NCBI GenBank assembly: GCA_018819515.1
Contig: JAHJPX010000006.1
Location: 310,001-374,000, forward strand
Direction: 5' to 3'
DNA length: 64,000 nucleotides
From: Gammaproteobacteria bacterium
GTDB taxonomy: Bacteria; Pseudomonadota; Gammaproteobacteria; Burkholderiales; Rhodocyclaceae
Under the pieces are notes generated by a model. It was not told the DNA's origin, did no database searches, and worked only from the letters and a program-made list of their open reading frames with translations. A program made the position numbers and the translations under genes. Shown here in pieces: positions 41,955 to 50,601 of the stretch. Positions within the stretch are counted from its first letter, which is position 1. The number at the start of each line of letters is the position of its first letter.

Positions 41955-43934
41955 TTACTCTCCGAGACCCATCTGGATGTAGCCGGTCGGGCAGACGTCG
42001 TAGCAGATGTGGCAGCCGATGCACTTGGAGTAGTCGGTATAGACATAGCGCCCCATGGTGGCTTCCTTCTTCGGCACTTTCTTGACGGCGCCCTGCGGGC
42101 AGTACATTACGCAGTTGTCGCATTCGAAGCACATGCCGCAACTCATGCAGCGCTTGGCCTCGGCTTGCGCCTTGTCCTCGGTCAGCGCGATAAGACGCTC
42201 TTCGGCGTTGCCAAGCACGTTGTTGGCGTCGATGTCGATCATGTCGCGCTCGTTGCGCGGCGTGTAGGAGAAGTGCCCAAGGAAGAGCGACTCAGCCGGA
42301 ATCACGTAACGCGGGGAACGATCATCGAAGTTATGGATGCCGGCAGCCTTGTTGCTGTCCGTGCCGCGGATAGGCTCGGCCACCGTCTCGAACTTTGCGC
42401 CGGCCTCCTGCATCTTGCCAGGCAGGCTGAACTGCTTGACGTCCACCTTGGGACGACGATCAAGCTCTATGCCGCGGACATAGTTGTCGATGCCGTCGGC
42501 AGCGATGCGGCCATGGCCGATGGCGGTGGTCAGCAGGAAAGGCTTGATCGCGTCGCCACCGACGAAAACGCCTGGCTCGGCCATCAGGTTCTTGTCGACG
42601 TTGGCCATGCCGCGGTCGTTCTTGTATTTCTCCATGCCGGCCCAGTTGATGGACTGACCGACGGCATTGACGATCAGGTCGGCGGGAATGTCATACTCGG
42701 AGCCTTCCTTCGGCACCATCTTCTTATTTACCCAGTCGACCTGTATCACGCGCAGGGCGGTGGCCATGCCGTTCTCGTCCTTGATGACGGAAACTGGTGC
42801 AACGCAGGGCTGGATTTCGACGCCTTCCTGGACCACGGCATCGATTTCATGCTTGGAAGCCGGCATCTCCTGAACGTGGCGGCGGTAGGCGATGACCACT
42901 TCGGCGCTCTGGCGCCAGAATTCCGCGCCACTCTTCTGGCCGCGGCCACCGTCGCATTCGCGGGTGGCGACAATCACCTTGGCGTGGTCATGCGACTCGG
43001 CGCCGACGTCGTAGGCGCCCAGGCGGCGCGCCACGGCGGCGCAGTCCATGGCGGTGTCGCCGCCACCGATGACGATGATGCGCTTGCCGGCGTGTTCCAC
43101 CTTGCCTTCGTTGTAGTCGCGCAGGAAGGAAAGGCCGTCGACGCAGTTGGACGCGTCGGCGCCGGGGAGATCGAGCTTGTTGCCGGTCTGGGCGCCGATG
43201 CCGATGAAAATGGCGTCGAAATTCTTCTTGAGATCGGCGAAGCCGACATCCTTGCCGACGCGTGTGTTGAGACGGACTTCGACGCCCATGTCAAGGATGC
43301 GCTGCACTTCGGCGTCGACGACATCATGAGGTGTCCGGTAGCCGGGCAGGCCGAAGGTCAGCATGCCGCCGAGCTTGTGGCTGGATTCGAAGACGACTAC
43401 CGAGTGACCACGGCGACGGAGGTGATAGGCGCACGACATGCCGGCGACACCGCCGCCGATGACGGCGATCTTCTTGCCGGTTTCCTTCTCAGGCTTGGGG
43501 AAGGCGAGACCATGTTCGACGGCGTAATTGCCGAGGAAATGCTCGACCGAGTTGATGCCGACGAAATCATCGACCTTGGCGCGGTTGCATCCACCTTGGC
43601 ACGGCGCCGGGCAGACGCGGCCCATGATGGCCGGGAAGGGGTTGGCGTCGGTCAGGCGGCGCCAGGCATATTCCTGCCAGGGCATGGTGGGCTTGCCATC
43701 AGCGCCGACCGGGGGCTTGTCGATGCCGCGGACGACGTTGAGATAGCCGCGAATATCCTCGCCGGCCGGGCACGAGCCCTGACAAGGTGCCGTCGACTGG
43801 ATGTAGGTCGGGCACTTGTAGGTCCAACTGGCCTGGAAGATGTTGTCTTGGGAGCGCTTGAACTTGTCGTCGCCTTCCTTGTAGCGGCGATACGTGAGCT
43901 TGGTGTTCTGCTGGGTCTGGGGTGTCGTTGACAT
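41955..43934 (-). CDS. dsrL: DsrL, NAD(P)H-linked iron-sulfur flavoprotein
   Basis: A 659-residue cytosolic oxidoreductase of the glutamate-synthase small-subunit type, which couples rDsrAB to NAD(P). An N-terminal Cys-rich cluster region (CQGSCPAGEDIRGY, CPAPCQGGCNRA) precedes the FAD site (IGGGVAGMSCAYHL) and the pyridine nucleotide site (IGGGDTAMDCAAVAR). A C-terminal ferredoxin domain has CMSCGMCFECDNCVMYCP and CIGCHICYDVCP. DsrL marks dsr operons that run in the oxidative direction. It starts 15 bases after dsrK. Confidence 0.95.
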   Translation of the reverse strand: MSTTPQTQQNTKLTYRRYKEGDDKFKRSQDNIFQASWTYKCPTYIQSTAPCQGSCPAGEDIRGYLNVVRGIDKPPVGADGKPTMPWQEYAWRRLTDANPFPAIMGRVCPAPCQGGCNRAKVDDFVGINSVEHFLGNYAVEHGLAFPKPEKETGKKIAVIGGGVAGMSCAYHLRRRGHSVVVFESSHKLGGMLTFGLPGYRTPHDVVDAEVQRILDMGVEVRLNTRVGKDVGFADLKKNFDAIFIGIGAQTGNKLDLPGADASNCVDGLSFLRDYNEGKVEHAGKRIIVIGGGDTAMDCAAVARRLGAYDVGAESHDHAKVIVATRECDGGRGQKSGAEFWRQSAEVVIAYRRHVQEMPASKHEIDAVVQEGVEIQPCVAPVSVIKDENGMATALRVIQVDWVNKKMVPKEGSEYDIPADLIVNAVGQSINWAGMEKYKNDRGMANVDKNLMAEPGVFVGGDAIKPFLLTTAIGHGRIAADGIDNYVRGIELDRRPKVDVKQFSLPGKMQEAGAKFETVAEPIRGTDSNKAAGIHNFDDRSPRYVIPAESLFLGHFSYTPRNERDMIDIDANNVLGNAEERLIALTEDKAQAEAKRCMSCGMCFECDNCVMYCPQGAVKKVPKKEATMGRYVYTDYSKCIGCHICYDVCPTGYIQMGLGE

Positions 43935-43949
43935 GGCTTGTCTCCGTAT

Positions 43950-45491
43950 TTACTGCTCGTTGCCGAGTTTGATGGCCGTGCTGACGAGCTGGTGCACGCC
44001 GCCGACCATGCTGCTCTTGAAACCGTAATAGGGCACGACCTTGGTGAATTGCGCTTTGCAGATGGCACAAATCAGGGCCAGGAAGTTGACGCCGTGTTCG
44101 TCGACCACACGCTGGAACGCTTCCATGCGCGGCAAGGCGCCCTTGACGCGGATATCGATCAGGTCGTCGCTAAGCACGCCACCTCCGCCTCCGCAGCAGA
44201 AGGTCTTCTCGTGGATGGTCTCCGGCGCCATATCGACGAACTTGTTGGCCACCGCCTTGATGATGTGACGCGGAATATCGAATTGGCCGCCGGGATAGTC
44301 GCCCATGCGCGAGGCGCGGGCGACGTTGCAGGAGTCGTGAAAGGTGATGACGCGGTGATCGTTCGCTTCCTTGTCGAAATGTAGCCGGCCCTGCTGGATC
44401 AGATCCCACGTGTACTCGCAGATGTGGGTTGGTTGCTTGAAGTGCGGATCGAGCTGGTTTTGCAGCTCGATCGCGAACGGATCCTTACCGCCTGCGCCGA
44501 CTCCGGTCAGGGTGTTCCAGAAGGCGTAGGCGACGCGCCAGGCGTGGCCGCATTCGCCGACAACGATGCGCTTGACGCCGAGTTCAAGCGCTGCCTCGCG
44601 GATGCGCAGGGCGATCTTGCGCAGGAGGTCGTAGTTGCCGACGAACATGCCGAAGTTGCCGGCTTCGGACGCAAGCGTCGATAGCGTCCAGGACTGCCCC
44701 GCCGCATGAAACACCTTGCCGTAGCCGATCAGGCTCTCGATGTGCGGTTCTGCGAAAAAATCTGCCGAAGGGGTGACCAGCAGGACGTCGGCGCCCTTGA
44801 CGTCGAGTGGATACTTGACGTCGACGCCGGTTTCATCCTTGACGTCCTCTTCCAGTCCCTGCAGCGTGTCCAGCAGGGCGGGTCCGGGCAGGCCGAGGTT
44901 GTTGCCGATCTTGGTGACCTTGCCGAGAATTTCGTTAGTGTATTTCTGGCCGTAGCCGACATGGTCGAGCACCTCGCGTGCGGCCATGGTGATTTCGGCG
45001 GTGTCGATGCCGTAGGGGCAGAATACCGAGCAGCGTCGGCATTCCGAGCACTGGTAGAAATAGGTATACCACTCGTCGAGCACTTCCTGCGTCAGGTCGC
45101 GGGCGCCGACGAGCGACGGGAACAGCTTGCCGGCTGGCGTGAAATAGCGCCGGTAGACGCTGCGCATCAGATCCTGGCGGGCGACCGGCATGTTCTTGGG
45201 ATCGCCAGAACCGAGGAAGTAGTGGCACTTGTCGGTGCAGGAACCGCAATGGACGCAGGCATCCATGTAGACGCGCAGCGAGCGGTACTTTGACAACAGC
45301 GTGCCGAAGTGGCCGATGGCCTTGTCGTGGGTTTCCTGCCAATTGTCGGCCAGCTTGCCCTGGAAGCCGATGGCTTCCTGGATCTTCTCGTTGGCGACGA
45401 AGGATTTGATGCCTACGGTCGCGTCCGGCTGGAGCGCCGGAGGAACGGGGATCTCGCGGTAGGGCGGGGCTTTGATTTCGGGTCCGGCCAT
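43950..45491 (-). CDS. dsrK: DsrK, HdrD-like iron-sulfur subunit
   Basis: A 513-residue cytoplasmic subunit of DsrMKJOP, related to heterodisulfide reductase HdrD. Two ferredoxin cysteine sets (CVHCGSCTDKC, CSECRRCSVFCP) are followed by CCG-type motifs (HDSCNVAR, FCCGGGGG and a later CAIC). It is thought to oxidise or reduce the DsrC trisulfide/disulfide. ATG 45491 follows the dsrM stop by one base, with GGAGG upstream inside dsrM. Confidence 0.95.
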   Translation of the reverse strand: MAGPEIKAPPYREIPVPPALQPDATVGIKSFVANEKIQEAIGFQGKLADNWQETHDKAIGHFGTLLSKYRSLRVYMDACVHCGSCTDKCHYFLGSGDPKNMPVARQDLMRSVYRRYFTPAGKLFPSLVGARDLTQEVLDEWYTYFYQCSECRRCSVFCPYGIDTAEITMAAREVLDHVGYGQKYTNEILGKVTKIGNNLGLPGPALLDTLQGLEEDVKDETGVDVKYPLDVKGADVLLVTPSADFFAEPHIESLIGYGKVFHAAGQSWTLSTLASEAGNFGMFVGNYDLLRKIALRIREAALELGVKRIVVGECGHAWRVAYAFWNTLTGVGAGGKDPFAIELQNQLDPHFKQPTHICEYTWDLIQQGRLHFDKEANDHRVITFHDSCNVARASRMGDYPGGQFDIPRHIIKAVANKFVDMAPETIHEKTFCCGGGGGVLSDDLIDIRVKGALPRMEAFQRVVDEHGVNFLALICAICKAQFTKVVPYYGFKSSMVGGVHQLVSTAIKLGNEQ

Positions 45492-45492
45492 G

Positions 45493-46218
45493 TCAGTTCT
45501 TCGCCTCCATCTTGGCAGCCCAGGCGGCGAGATGACGCGTCTCGCGCGGATTATCGGCCTGGTTGCGACTCGGGCTGAAGAAGATGCCCGGGGCATGCAA
45601 CAACTTGGAGAACGGGAAGACGATCATCAGCAACGCCACGCAGAGTAGATGGACATACAAGCCCGGGTGGGCGGGCAGCGGCTGGATATCGAAGCGCATC
45701 AGGCCGAGGAAAAAGGTTTTGACGGCGACGACGTCCGTATGCACCAGGAACTTCATGCCCAGGCCGGAAGTGCCGATCACCAGCAGCAGCGCCAGCATCA
45801 GGTGATCCGATACCGTGGAGATGTAGCGGACGCGATCGACCAGAAAGCGGCGCGCCCAGAGCCCGGCAAGGCCGCCGGCCATGGCAAACCCGGCGTACAT
45901 GCCAAAGGGCTGCGCGAACTCGACCCAGAACCATACGGGTTCGATGAAATAGCGCAGATGGCGCACGACCACCAAGGCCAGGCCGAAATGGAACGCTGCG
46001 GCGAATATCCATATCCACAGATTGCCCTTGAACAGGCTTTCGAAGAAAACCACTTCGCGGAACATGCGCAGCACGACGCCGCCCGTTGTTGTCGGTGCCG
46101 GGGTGGTCGGAATCGACAGCGGTGCCGGGGTGCGCGCAAAGCTGGCGATCTTGTACGCCAATCCGGCGACAAATACCGCCGTGGCAACATAGAAGAGAAT
46201 CGCGAAGAATAAGCTCAT
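45493..46218 (-). CDS. dsrM: DsrM, NarI-like cytochrome b subunit
   Basis: A 241-residue membrane protein of DsrMKJOP with about five to six helices. Histidines suited for haem b ligation are in AAAFHFGLALVVVRHLRY and YVHLLCVALLMIVFPFSKLLHAPG. It links the quinone pool to DsrK. It starts 87 bases after dsrC, behind a hairpin that probably lowers its transcript level relative to dsrC. Confidence 0.94.
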   Translation of the reverse strand: MSLFFAILFYVATAVFVAGLAYKIASFARTPAPLSIPTTPAPTTTGGVVLRMFREVVFFESLFKGNLWIWIFAAAFHFGLALVVVRHLRYFIEPVWFWVEFAQPFGMYAGFAMAGGLAGLWARRFLVDRVRYISTVSDHLMLALLLVIGTSGLGMKFLVHTDVVAVKTFFLGLMRFDIQPLPAHPGLYVHLLCVALLMIVFPFSKLLHAPGIFFSPSRNQADNPRETRHLAAWAAKMEAKN

Positions 46219-46261
46219 GGGCGTGGGAGGCTCAGATCCGTGGACGCGGAAACATCAACTC

Positions 46262-46292
46262 GAAGGAAAATCGGAGCGATAACCGCTCCGAT
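46262..46292 (-). terminator. Hairpin between dsrC and dsrM, weak terminator
   Basis: On the minus strand a 9-bp stem (ATCGGAGCG / CGCTCCGAT, 5-base loop) is followed by TTTTCC. It lies just after dsrC and probably gives partial termination, leaving dsrC more abundant than the membrane-complex genes. Confidence 0.55.
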
Positions 46293-46305
46293 CCTTTGAG
46301 CCGAA

Positions 46306-46638
46306 TCAGATACAGCCGGTGGGCTTGGGCAGGCCGGCGATCTTGCACGCCTGCTTGGCCGGGCCGTAGGGGAACAGTTCGTACAGGTACTGGCTGTTGC
46401 CCTTTTCCGGGCCAAGCTTCTTGCCGATGGCCTTGGTCAGCACGCGGACGGCCGGGGCGATCTGGAACTCGTTGTAGTAGTCGCGCAAGAAGTTGACGAC
46501 TTCCCAGTGCTGGTCGGTCATGGTCACGCCTTCGGTCTGCGCCAAGGCGGTACCGACGTCTTCGTTCCATTCAGCGAGGTTGACCAAGTAGCCTTCCTCG
46601 TCGGTTTCATAGCTCTTGCCATTGACATCGATTGCCAT
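46306..46638 (-). CDS. dsrC: DsrC sulfur carrier protein
   Basis: A 110-residue sulfur-carrier that is the co-substrate of sulfite reductase. Both functional cysteines of the C-terminal arm are present, Cys98 (QACKIAGLPKP) and Cys109 (TGCI), so it is a true DsrC rather than TusE. It receives sulfane sulfur from DsrEFH and forms the trisulfide handled by DsrAB and DsrMK. ATG 46638 has AGGAGAAA upstream. Confidence 0.96.
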   Translation of the reverse strand: MAIDVNGKSYETDEEGYLVNLAEWNEDVGTALAQTEGVTMTDQHWEVVNFLRDYYNEFQIAPAVRVLTKAIGKKLGPEKGNSQYLYELFPYGPAKQACKIAGLPKPTGCI

Positions 46639-46686
46639 GTTGTTTCTCCTAAGAAAATGATCCGTCGGGAGTCGGTTGCGGCGGGA

Positions 46687-46983
46687 TCAAAGCCACGACT
46701 GACAAGTGTTGTGTTCGGCAACCAGGTCGACGAAACCTTCGTAGTCGACCAGGGTGATGCCATCCATCATGCGATCTGCAATACCGCGGGCTTCGGCATC
46801 GGCGCCCAGTGCGTAGAGCTTGAACTTGCTGCCGGCGGCCTTGAGTTTTGCCTCGCCGGCGCTCCCTTTGGTCGCGGCGTATACGCCATCCTCGATCAGC
46901 AGGATGGCGCCGCCATCGGCAGCTTGCAAGCAGGAATCGAGCGAACCGCGATCCAGGGGGGACTTGTTGACGATGTTGAGCAT
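46687..46983 (-). CDS. dsrH: DsrH (TusB-like) sulfur relay subunit
   Basis: A 98-residue small subunit of the DsrEFH heterohexamer. The DsrH/TusB family pattern is visible in ILLIEDGVYAA with a C-terminal hydrophobic end (CQSWL). With DsrE and DsrF it passes sulfur to DsrC. It starts 10 bases after dsrF. Confidence 0.92.
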   Translation of the reverse strand: MLNIVNKSPLDRGSLDSCLQAADGGAILLIEDGVYAATKGSAGEAKLKAAGSKFKLYALGADAEARGIADRMMDGITLVDYEGFVDLVAEHNTCQSWL

Positions 46984-46993
46984 GGTGTTTCCC

Positions 46994-47356
46994 TTAGAAC
47001 GACAGGACGACGTCCTGGTCCTCGATCATCTTGCCGAGTTGCACCCGGCTCATCACTTCGACCGGTACGCAGAGGTCGTCGGTGGTCAGGCCGCGGGCGG
47101 CCAGCGACTCCTCGTCGACAAACAGCTTGGTGACGTCGTAGTCTTCGAGCGCGCCGTAGGTCTTCTCGAAGGCCTTCATCTCGATGCCCTTCGTCGAATG
47201 CCCCTTCTTCAACTGATAAACACCGTCGTCGAGGAAGGCCAGCGACACGTCCTGCTCGAAGGCGGCGGCGATCAACACCACTTCCAGCGATTCGAGCGCG
47301 TAGACCGTGCCGTAGGGAGCCTTGCGGTTGACGAACATGAATTTCTTGATGGTCAT
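46994..47356 (-). CDS. dsrF: DsrF (TusC-like) sulfur relay subunit
   Basis: A 120-residue subunit of DsrEFH. The family N-terminus KFMFVNRKAPYGTVYALE and AFLDDGVYQLKKG are clear. The start is ATG 47356 with GGGAG upstream; the frame upstream of it is antisense to dsrE and not family-like. It lacks the DsrE-type active cysteine. Confidence 0.93.
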   Translation of the reverse strand: MTIKKFMFVNRKAPYGTVYALESLEVVLIAAAFEQDVSLAFLDDGVYQLKKGHSTKGIEMKAFEKTYGALEDYDVTKLFVDEESLAARGLTTDDLCVPVEVMSRVQLGKMIEDQDVVLSF

Positions 47357-47369
47357 GGTGTCGTCTCCC

Positions 47370-47762
47370 TCAATCGCCAAACGTGACCAAGCGGTCGGAT
47401 TGGATACCGGCTTCGACCAACTGGCCGAGGCCGGAGATACGGAAGCCCGGTGCCAGGTTGGTGGCGTCCTTGCCATTACGCTTGGCTTCGCCTTCATCGA
47501 CGATACCGCGGCGCTGGGCGGCGGCGACGCAGACCACCATGTCCAGCTTGTGATCCTCGGCCAGCTTGGACCAGCGGTTGACGATATTGCGGTCATCCTG
47601 CGGCGGCGTGGTCAGGCGGGTCGCGTTGTTGACGCCATCGTGATAGAAGAAGATGCGGAAGATCTCGTGGCCCTTGGCCAGGACCGCCTTGGCGAACTGA
47701 TATGCCGAGTCGGAGGCCTGGTGGGTGTAGGGACCTTCGTTGACCAGAATGGAATACTTCAT
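47370..47762 (-). CDS. dsrE: DsrE (TusD-like) sulfur relay subunit
   Basis: A 130-residue subunit that carries the persulfide of DsrEFH. The active Cys78 is in LDMVVCVAAAQRRGI, matching the known DsrE active-site position. Its presence next to dsrA/B and a two-cysteine DsrC indicates the oxidative direction of the pathway. It starts 13 bases after dsrB. Confidence 0.95.
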   Translation of the reverse strand: MKYSILVNEGPYTHQASDSAYQFAKAVLAKGHEIFRIFFYHDGVNNATRLTTPPQDDRNIVNRWSKLAEDHKLDMVVCVAAAQRRGIVDEGEAKRNGKDATNLAPGFRISGLGQLVEAGIQSDRLVTFGD

Positions 47763-47775
47763 CGCGCCATGGCCC

Positions 47776-48849
47776 TCAGAAACGAACGTGCGCCGAGGCG
47801 TTCAGGTTGTTGCGGCCGCCGCGCCAATCGTCGATCATGTACTTGGTGAAGGGCAGGCCAGTCTTCTCGAAGAAGGCGGGCCAGCCGATGCGCTCGATCC
47901 AGTCGATCATGCGCTCCCAGGGACGACCGTCGGCCTTGTAGGTGTCGAGGATTTTCTTGACGATGGCGTTGACTTCGGGCCAGCGCGGCGCGTTGTTGGG
48001 CAGGCCGGCAGCGACCAGCTTGTGGAAGGTGGGTTTGCCGCGGGCGTTGGAGTTCTTGCCACCGACCCAGATGGCGAGCTTGTTGTGCTCGGGGTCGTTG
48101 ATCTGCATGGGTGGGCAGGGGGGATAGCAGGCACCGCAGCAGACGCACTTCTTCTCGTCGACTTCCAGCGAGGGCTTGCCATTAACCAGAGCCGGACGGA
48201 TGGCCGCTACCGGGCAGCGCGCGACCACGGTCGGGCGTTCGCAGATGTTGGCAACCTGGTCGTGGTTGATCTTCGGCGGCTTGGTGTATTGCACCACCAC
48301 CGCGATGTCGGCCTGGCCGCCGCAGTTGATTTCGCAGCAGGAGGTGGACAGACGCACCCGGTTGGGCATCTCTTCCTTTTTGAAGTCGTCGTAGAGCGCA
48401 TCCATCATCGACTTGACGACGCCGGAGGCGTCGGTGCCGGGGATGTCGCAGTGCAGCCAGCCCTGGGTGTGCGCGACCATGGATACCGAGTTTCCGGTAC
48501 CGCCGACTGGGAAGCCGTTCTTCTCGAGTTCGTCGATCAGCGGCTTTACCTTGGCTTCGGCCGAAACCATGATTTCGACGTTGGAGCGGATGGTGAAGCG
48601 CATGAAGCCTTCGCCGAACTTGTCGGCGATGTCGCACAGCTTGCGGATCGTGTAGTGGTCCATCTGGCGCTGGGTACCGGCACGCACAGACCACACCTGG
48701 TCGCCGCTATGGGAGACGTGATGCAGAACACCGGGACGCGGACGGTCGTGGGTCTTCCATTTGCCGTAGTTGGCGGCGAACTTGGGGTGCAGGAACTTCT
48801 TGTTGTCGAGGAAGCCTTCGACAGGCTTGCGGACTTGAGGTTGAGCCAT
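47776..48849 (-). CDS. dsrB: Reverse dissimilatory sulfite reductase, beta subunit
   Basis: A 357-residue subunit of cytosolic DsrAB, which oxidises DsrC-bound sulfane sulfur to sulfite. Sirohaem/Fe-S region cysteines are visible in LSTSCCEINCGG, and a ferredoxin domain has CVCCGACYPPCPPM. The C-terminal DWRGGRNNLNASAHVRF end is typical. It follows dsrA after 30 bases with a good ribosome-binding site. Confidence 0.96.
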   Translation of the reverse strand: MAQPQVRKPVEGFLDNKKFLHPKFAANYGKWKTHDRPRPGVLHHVSHSGDQVWSVRAGTQRQMDHYTIRKLCDIADKFGEGFMRFTIRSNVEIMVSAEAKVKPLIDELEKNGFPVGGTGNSVSMVAHTQGWLHCDIPGTDASGVVKSMMDALYDDFKKEEMPNRVRLSTSCCEINCGGQADIAVVVQYTKPPKINHDQVANICERPTVVARCPVAAIRPALVNGKPSLEVDEKKCVCCGACYPPCPPMQINDPEHNKLAIWVGGKNSNARGKPTFHKLVAAGLPNNAPRWPEVNAIVKKILDTYKADGRPWERMIDWIERIGWPAFFEKTGLPFTKYMIDDWRGGRNNLNASAHVRF

Positions 48850-48879
48850 TTCGTATGTCTCCGTCAGTATTCGTCTGGA

Positions 48880-50175
48880 TCAGGCAGCCGATTTGCGGGC
48901 TTCGGCCTTCGCCACTTCCTCGTCCCAACCGCCCATATTGACGTAGGGATTCATGCGCGGGCGGTCGATCATGTTGGGATCGATCTCGACTTCGATGCCT
49001 TCGAGGAAGGCGGGCAGACCGATGCGGTCGATCATCTCGCCGGTGCGCTCGTGCTCGAGAGCGTTCTCGGCGAAGAAGTCGATGACCTTGCCGGCCAGTT
49101 CGACCAGGGCTTCATAGTCCTCGTCCTTGTCGAGCTTGAAGAACGGGATGATGACGGTGCCCATGGTGGCGCCGATCTTGAGCACGCTCTTGCCGCCGAT
49201 GAGAATGGTGGCACCCTTGTCCTTGCCCGGCTGCAGGGCGCCAGTCATGACGTTGAGGCAGTGCATGCAGCGCACGCAGCTCTTGTTGTCGATCTCGAGT
49301 GCCTGCTTGTCGTCGAGCTTGACGCTGGTGATGTTCTCACCCTTGGCGACATCCTTGGCCGCCTTGATCTGCATGGCCCGGGTCGGACACATGTTGATGA
49401 CGGTGTTGACCAGGGTGTTCATGCCGTTCGCGGCGAACCACTTCTTGGCCAGTTCCTCGTCGGTCTGCATGTTGTCGCGCCAGGTACCGATGGTGGCGAA
49501 GTCGGAGCGCTGGATGGAGTTCATGCAGTCGTTCGGGCAGCCGGAGAACTTGAACTTGAACTTGTAGGGCAGCGCCGGACGGTGCATTTCGTCCAGGAAG
49601 GCGTTGATGATCTTGTGGTGCGCCTTGGCTTCGTCGTAGCAGGACTGCTCGCAGCGGGCGTGGCCGACGCAGGACATCGAGGTGCGCAGGGCCGGGCCGG
49701 CGCCGCCGAGGTCGAAGCCCATTTCGTTGAATTCGTCGAAGGCCTTCTGTACGTTCTCGCTGTTGGCGCCCTGGAACATGATGTCGCCAGACTGGCCGTG
49801 CAGGGCGATCAGGCCGGAACCATGCTTGACCCAGATGTCGCACAGCTTGCGCAGCGTGCCGGTATCGTAGTGCATGCCAGCCGGCGGCATGACCCGCAGG
49901 GTGTGGAATTCAGCCGCATCGGGGAAGGTCGGCTTGCCGTCTTCGTCCTTGATCTCGGTGAAGCGGGGAATGATACCTCCGCCGTAACCGACGACGCCCA
50001 GCGTACCGCCCTTCCAGTAGCCCTTGCGGGTCTTGTAGGACTGTTCAAGGTGTCCGAGCAGGTCGACTGCGGCGTCGTTGTCCTTGGCCAGCCGCTTCAG
50101 GCCGGTAACGAAGCTAGGCCACGGGCCGCTCTCGAGTTGGTCGAGGTTCGGCGTGGGATGCATGGGCTTGGCCAT
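48880..50175 (-). CDS. dsrA: Reverse dissimilatory sulfite reductase, alpha subunit
   Basis: A 431-residue alpha subunit of rDsrAB. The sirohaem-[4Fe-4S] ligands are in CVGHARC and SGCPNDC (C-X5-C and C-X3-C), and the ferredoxin insertion has CVRCMHC. Surrounding text KGYWKGGTLGVVGYGGGII is highly typical. The start is ATG 50175 with GAGGAG upstream; the long upstream frame lacks similarity. First gene of the dsr operon, divergent from an accessory sulfur cluster. Confidence 0.97.
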   Translation of the reverse strand: MAKPMHPTPNLDQLESGPWPSFVTGLKRLAKDNDAAVDLLGHLEQSYKTRKGYWKGGTLGVVGYGGGIIPRFTEIKDEDGKPTFPDAAEFHTLRVMPPAGMHYDTGTLRKLCDIWVKHGSGLIALHGQSGDIMFQGANSENVQKAFDEFNEMGFDLGGAGPALRTSMSCVGHARCEQSCYDEAKAHHKIINAFLDEMHRPALPYKFKFKFSGCPNDCMNSIQRSDFATIGTWRDNMQTDEELAKKWFAANGMNTLVNTVINMCPTRAMQIKAAKDVAKGENITSVKLDDKQALEIDNKSCVRCMHCLNVMTGALQPGKDKGATILIGGKSVLKIGATMGTVIIPFFKLDKDEDYEALVELAGKVIDFFAENALEHERTGEMIDRIGLPAFLEGIEVEIDPNMIDRPRMNPYVNMGGWDEEVAKAEARKSAA

Positions 50176-50382
50176 GTTGGGTCTCCTCGTGTTGGGAATG
50201 ATAGGCTGGGCGAATGTTAGGAGTCTGTGCGGTGCACAAACCATACCCCGGGCAGGTAGCTTATCTGCCCAAAGGGAGTAAGTGAACCTACCCGAAAGGG
50301 TTATAACACGCCAAGCCAACGCGGTGATGGTTCGCATGGCCGAAGCGGTGCCATAGTCCAAGGGGAAGCTACAATCGCCACT
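50176..50382. promoter_or_regulatory. Divergent promoter region between dsrA and the accessory cluster
   Basis: 207 bases. A dyad GGGCAG-N9-CTGCCC lies at 50250-50270, and a second small dyad CCCGAAAGGG at 50297-50306. TACAAT (50370-50375) is a likely -10 element for the plus strand, only 7 bases before the ATG at 50383. The dyads are candidate operators for a sulfur-responsive regulator. Confidence 0.5.
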
Positions 50383-50601
50383 ATGGATACCATAACCAGT
50401 CTGGACAAGTTCCGGGTGCCTATCGGCAATCAGGAAATCGAGTTGCAGCAGGTCGATTACGAGGCCGGCGGCATGCCTTTCCTGCGCATCCGTATCCGCG
50501 AGCGGAGCCGATTCACCATTTTCGACATCGACCCGGTCACGGCCGAGCACTGGGGGCGCCTGATGGCCGAGTGGGGCAAGGCACGGAAGGGCGATACGTG
50601 A
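50383..50601 (+). CDS. Small protein of unknown function, first gene of the accessory sulfur cluster
   Basis: A 72-residue soluble protein starting MDTITSLDKFRVPIGNQEIE, with a basic RIRIRERSRFT middle and a Trp-containing helical end. No family is recognised. It has no cysteine. A -10 like TACAAT sits 7 bases upstream and no ribosome-binding site is seen, so the mRNA may be leaderless. Its stop overlaps the GTG of the Cas6-like gene by 4 bases, so their products are probably made together. Confidence 0.65.
   Translation: MDTITSLDKFRVPIGNQEIELQQVDYEAGGMPFLRIRIRERSRFTIFDIDPVTAEHWGRLMAEWGKARKGDT

Noticed and set aside
41781..43931. A 716-residue plus-strand frame opposite dsrL
   Set aside because: Repetitive Val/Ala/Asp composition and exact mirroring of DsrL codons indicate a shadow frame.
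47740..50220. An 826-residue plus-strand frame opposite dsrA/dsrB
   Set aside because: DsrA and DsrB are unambiguous on the minus strand; the antisense frame has no start context or family similarity.
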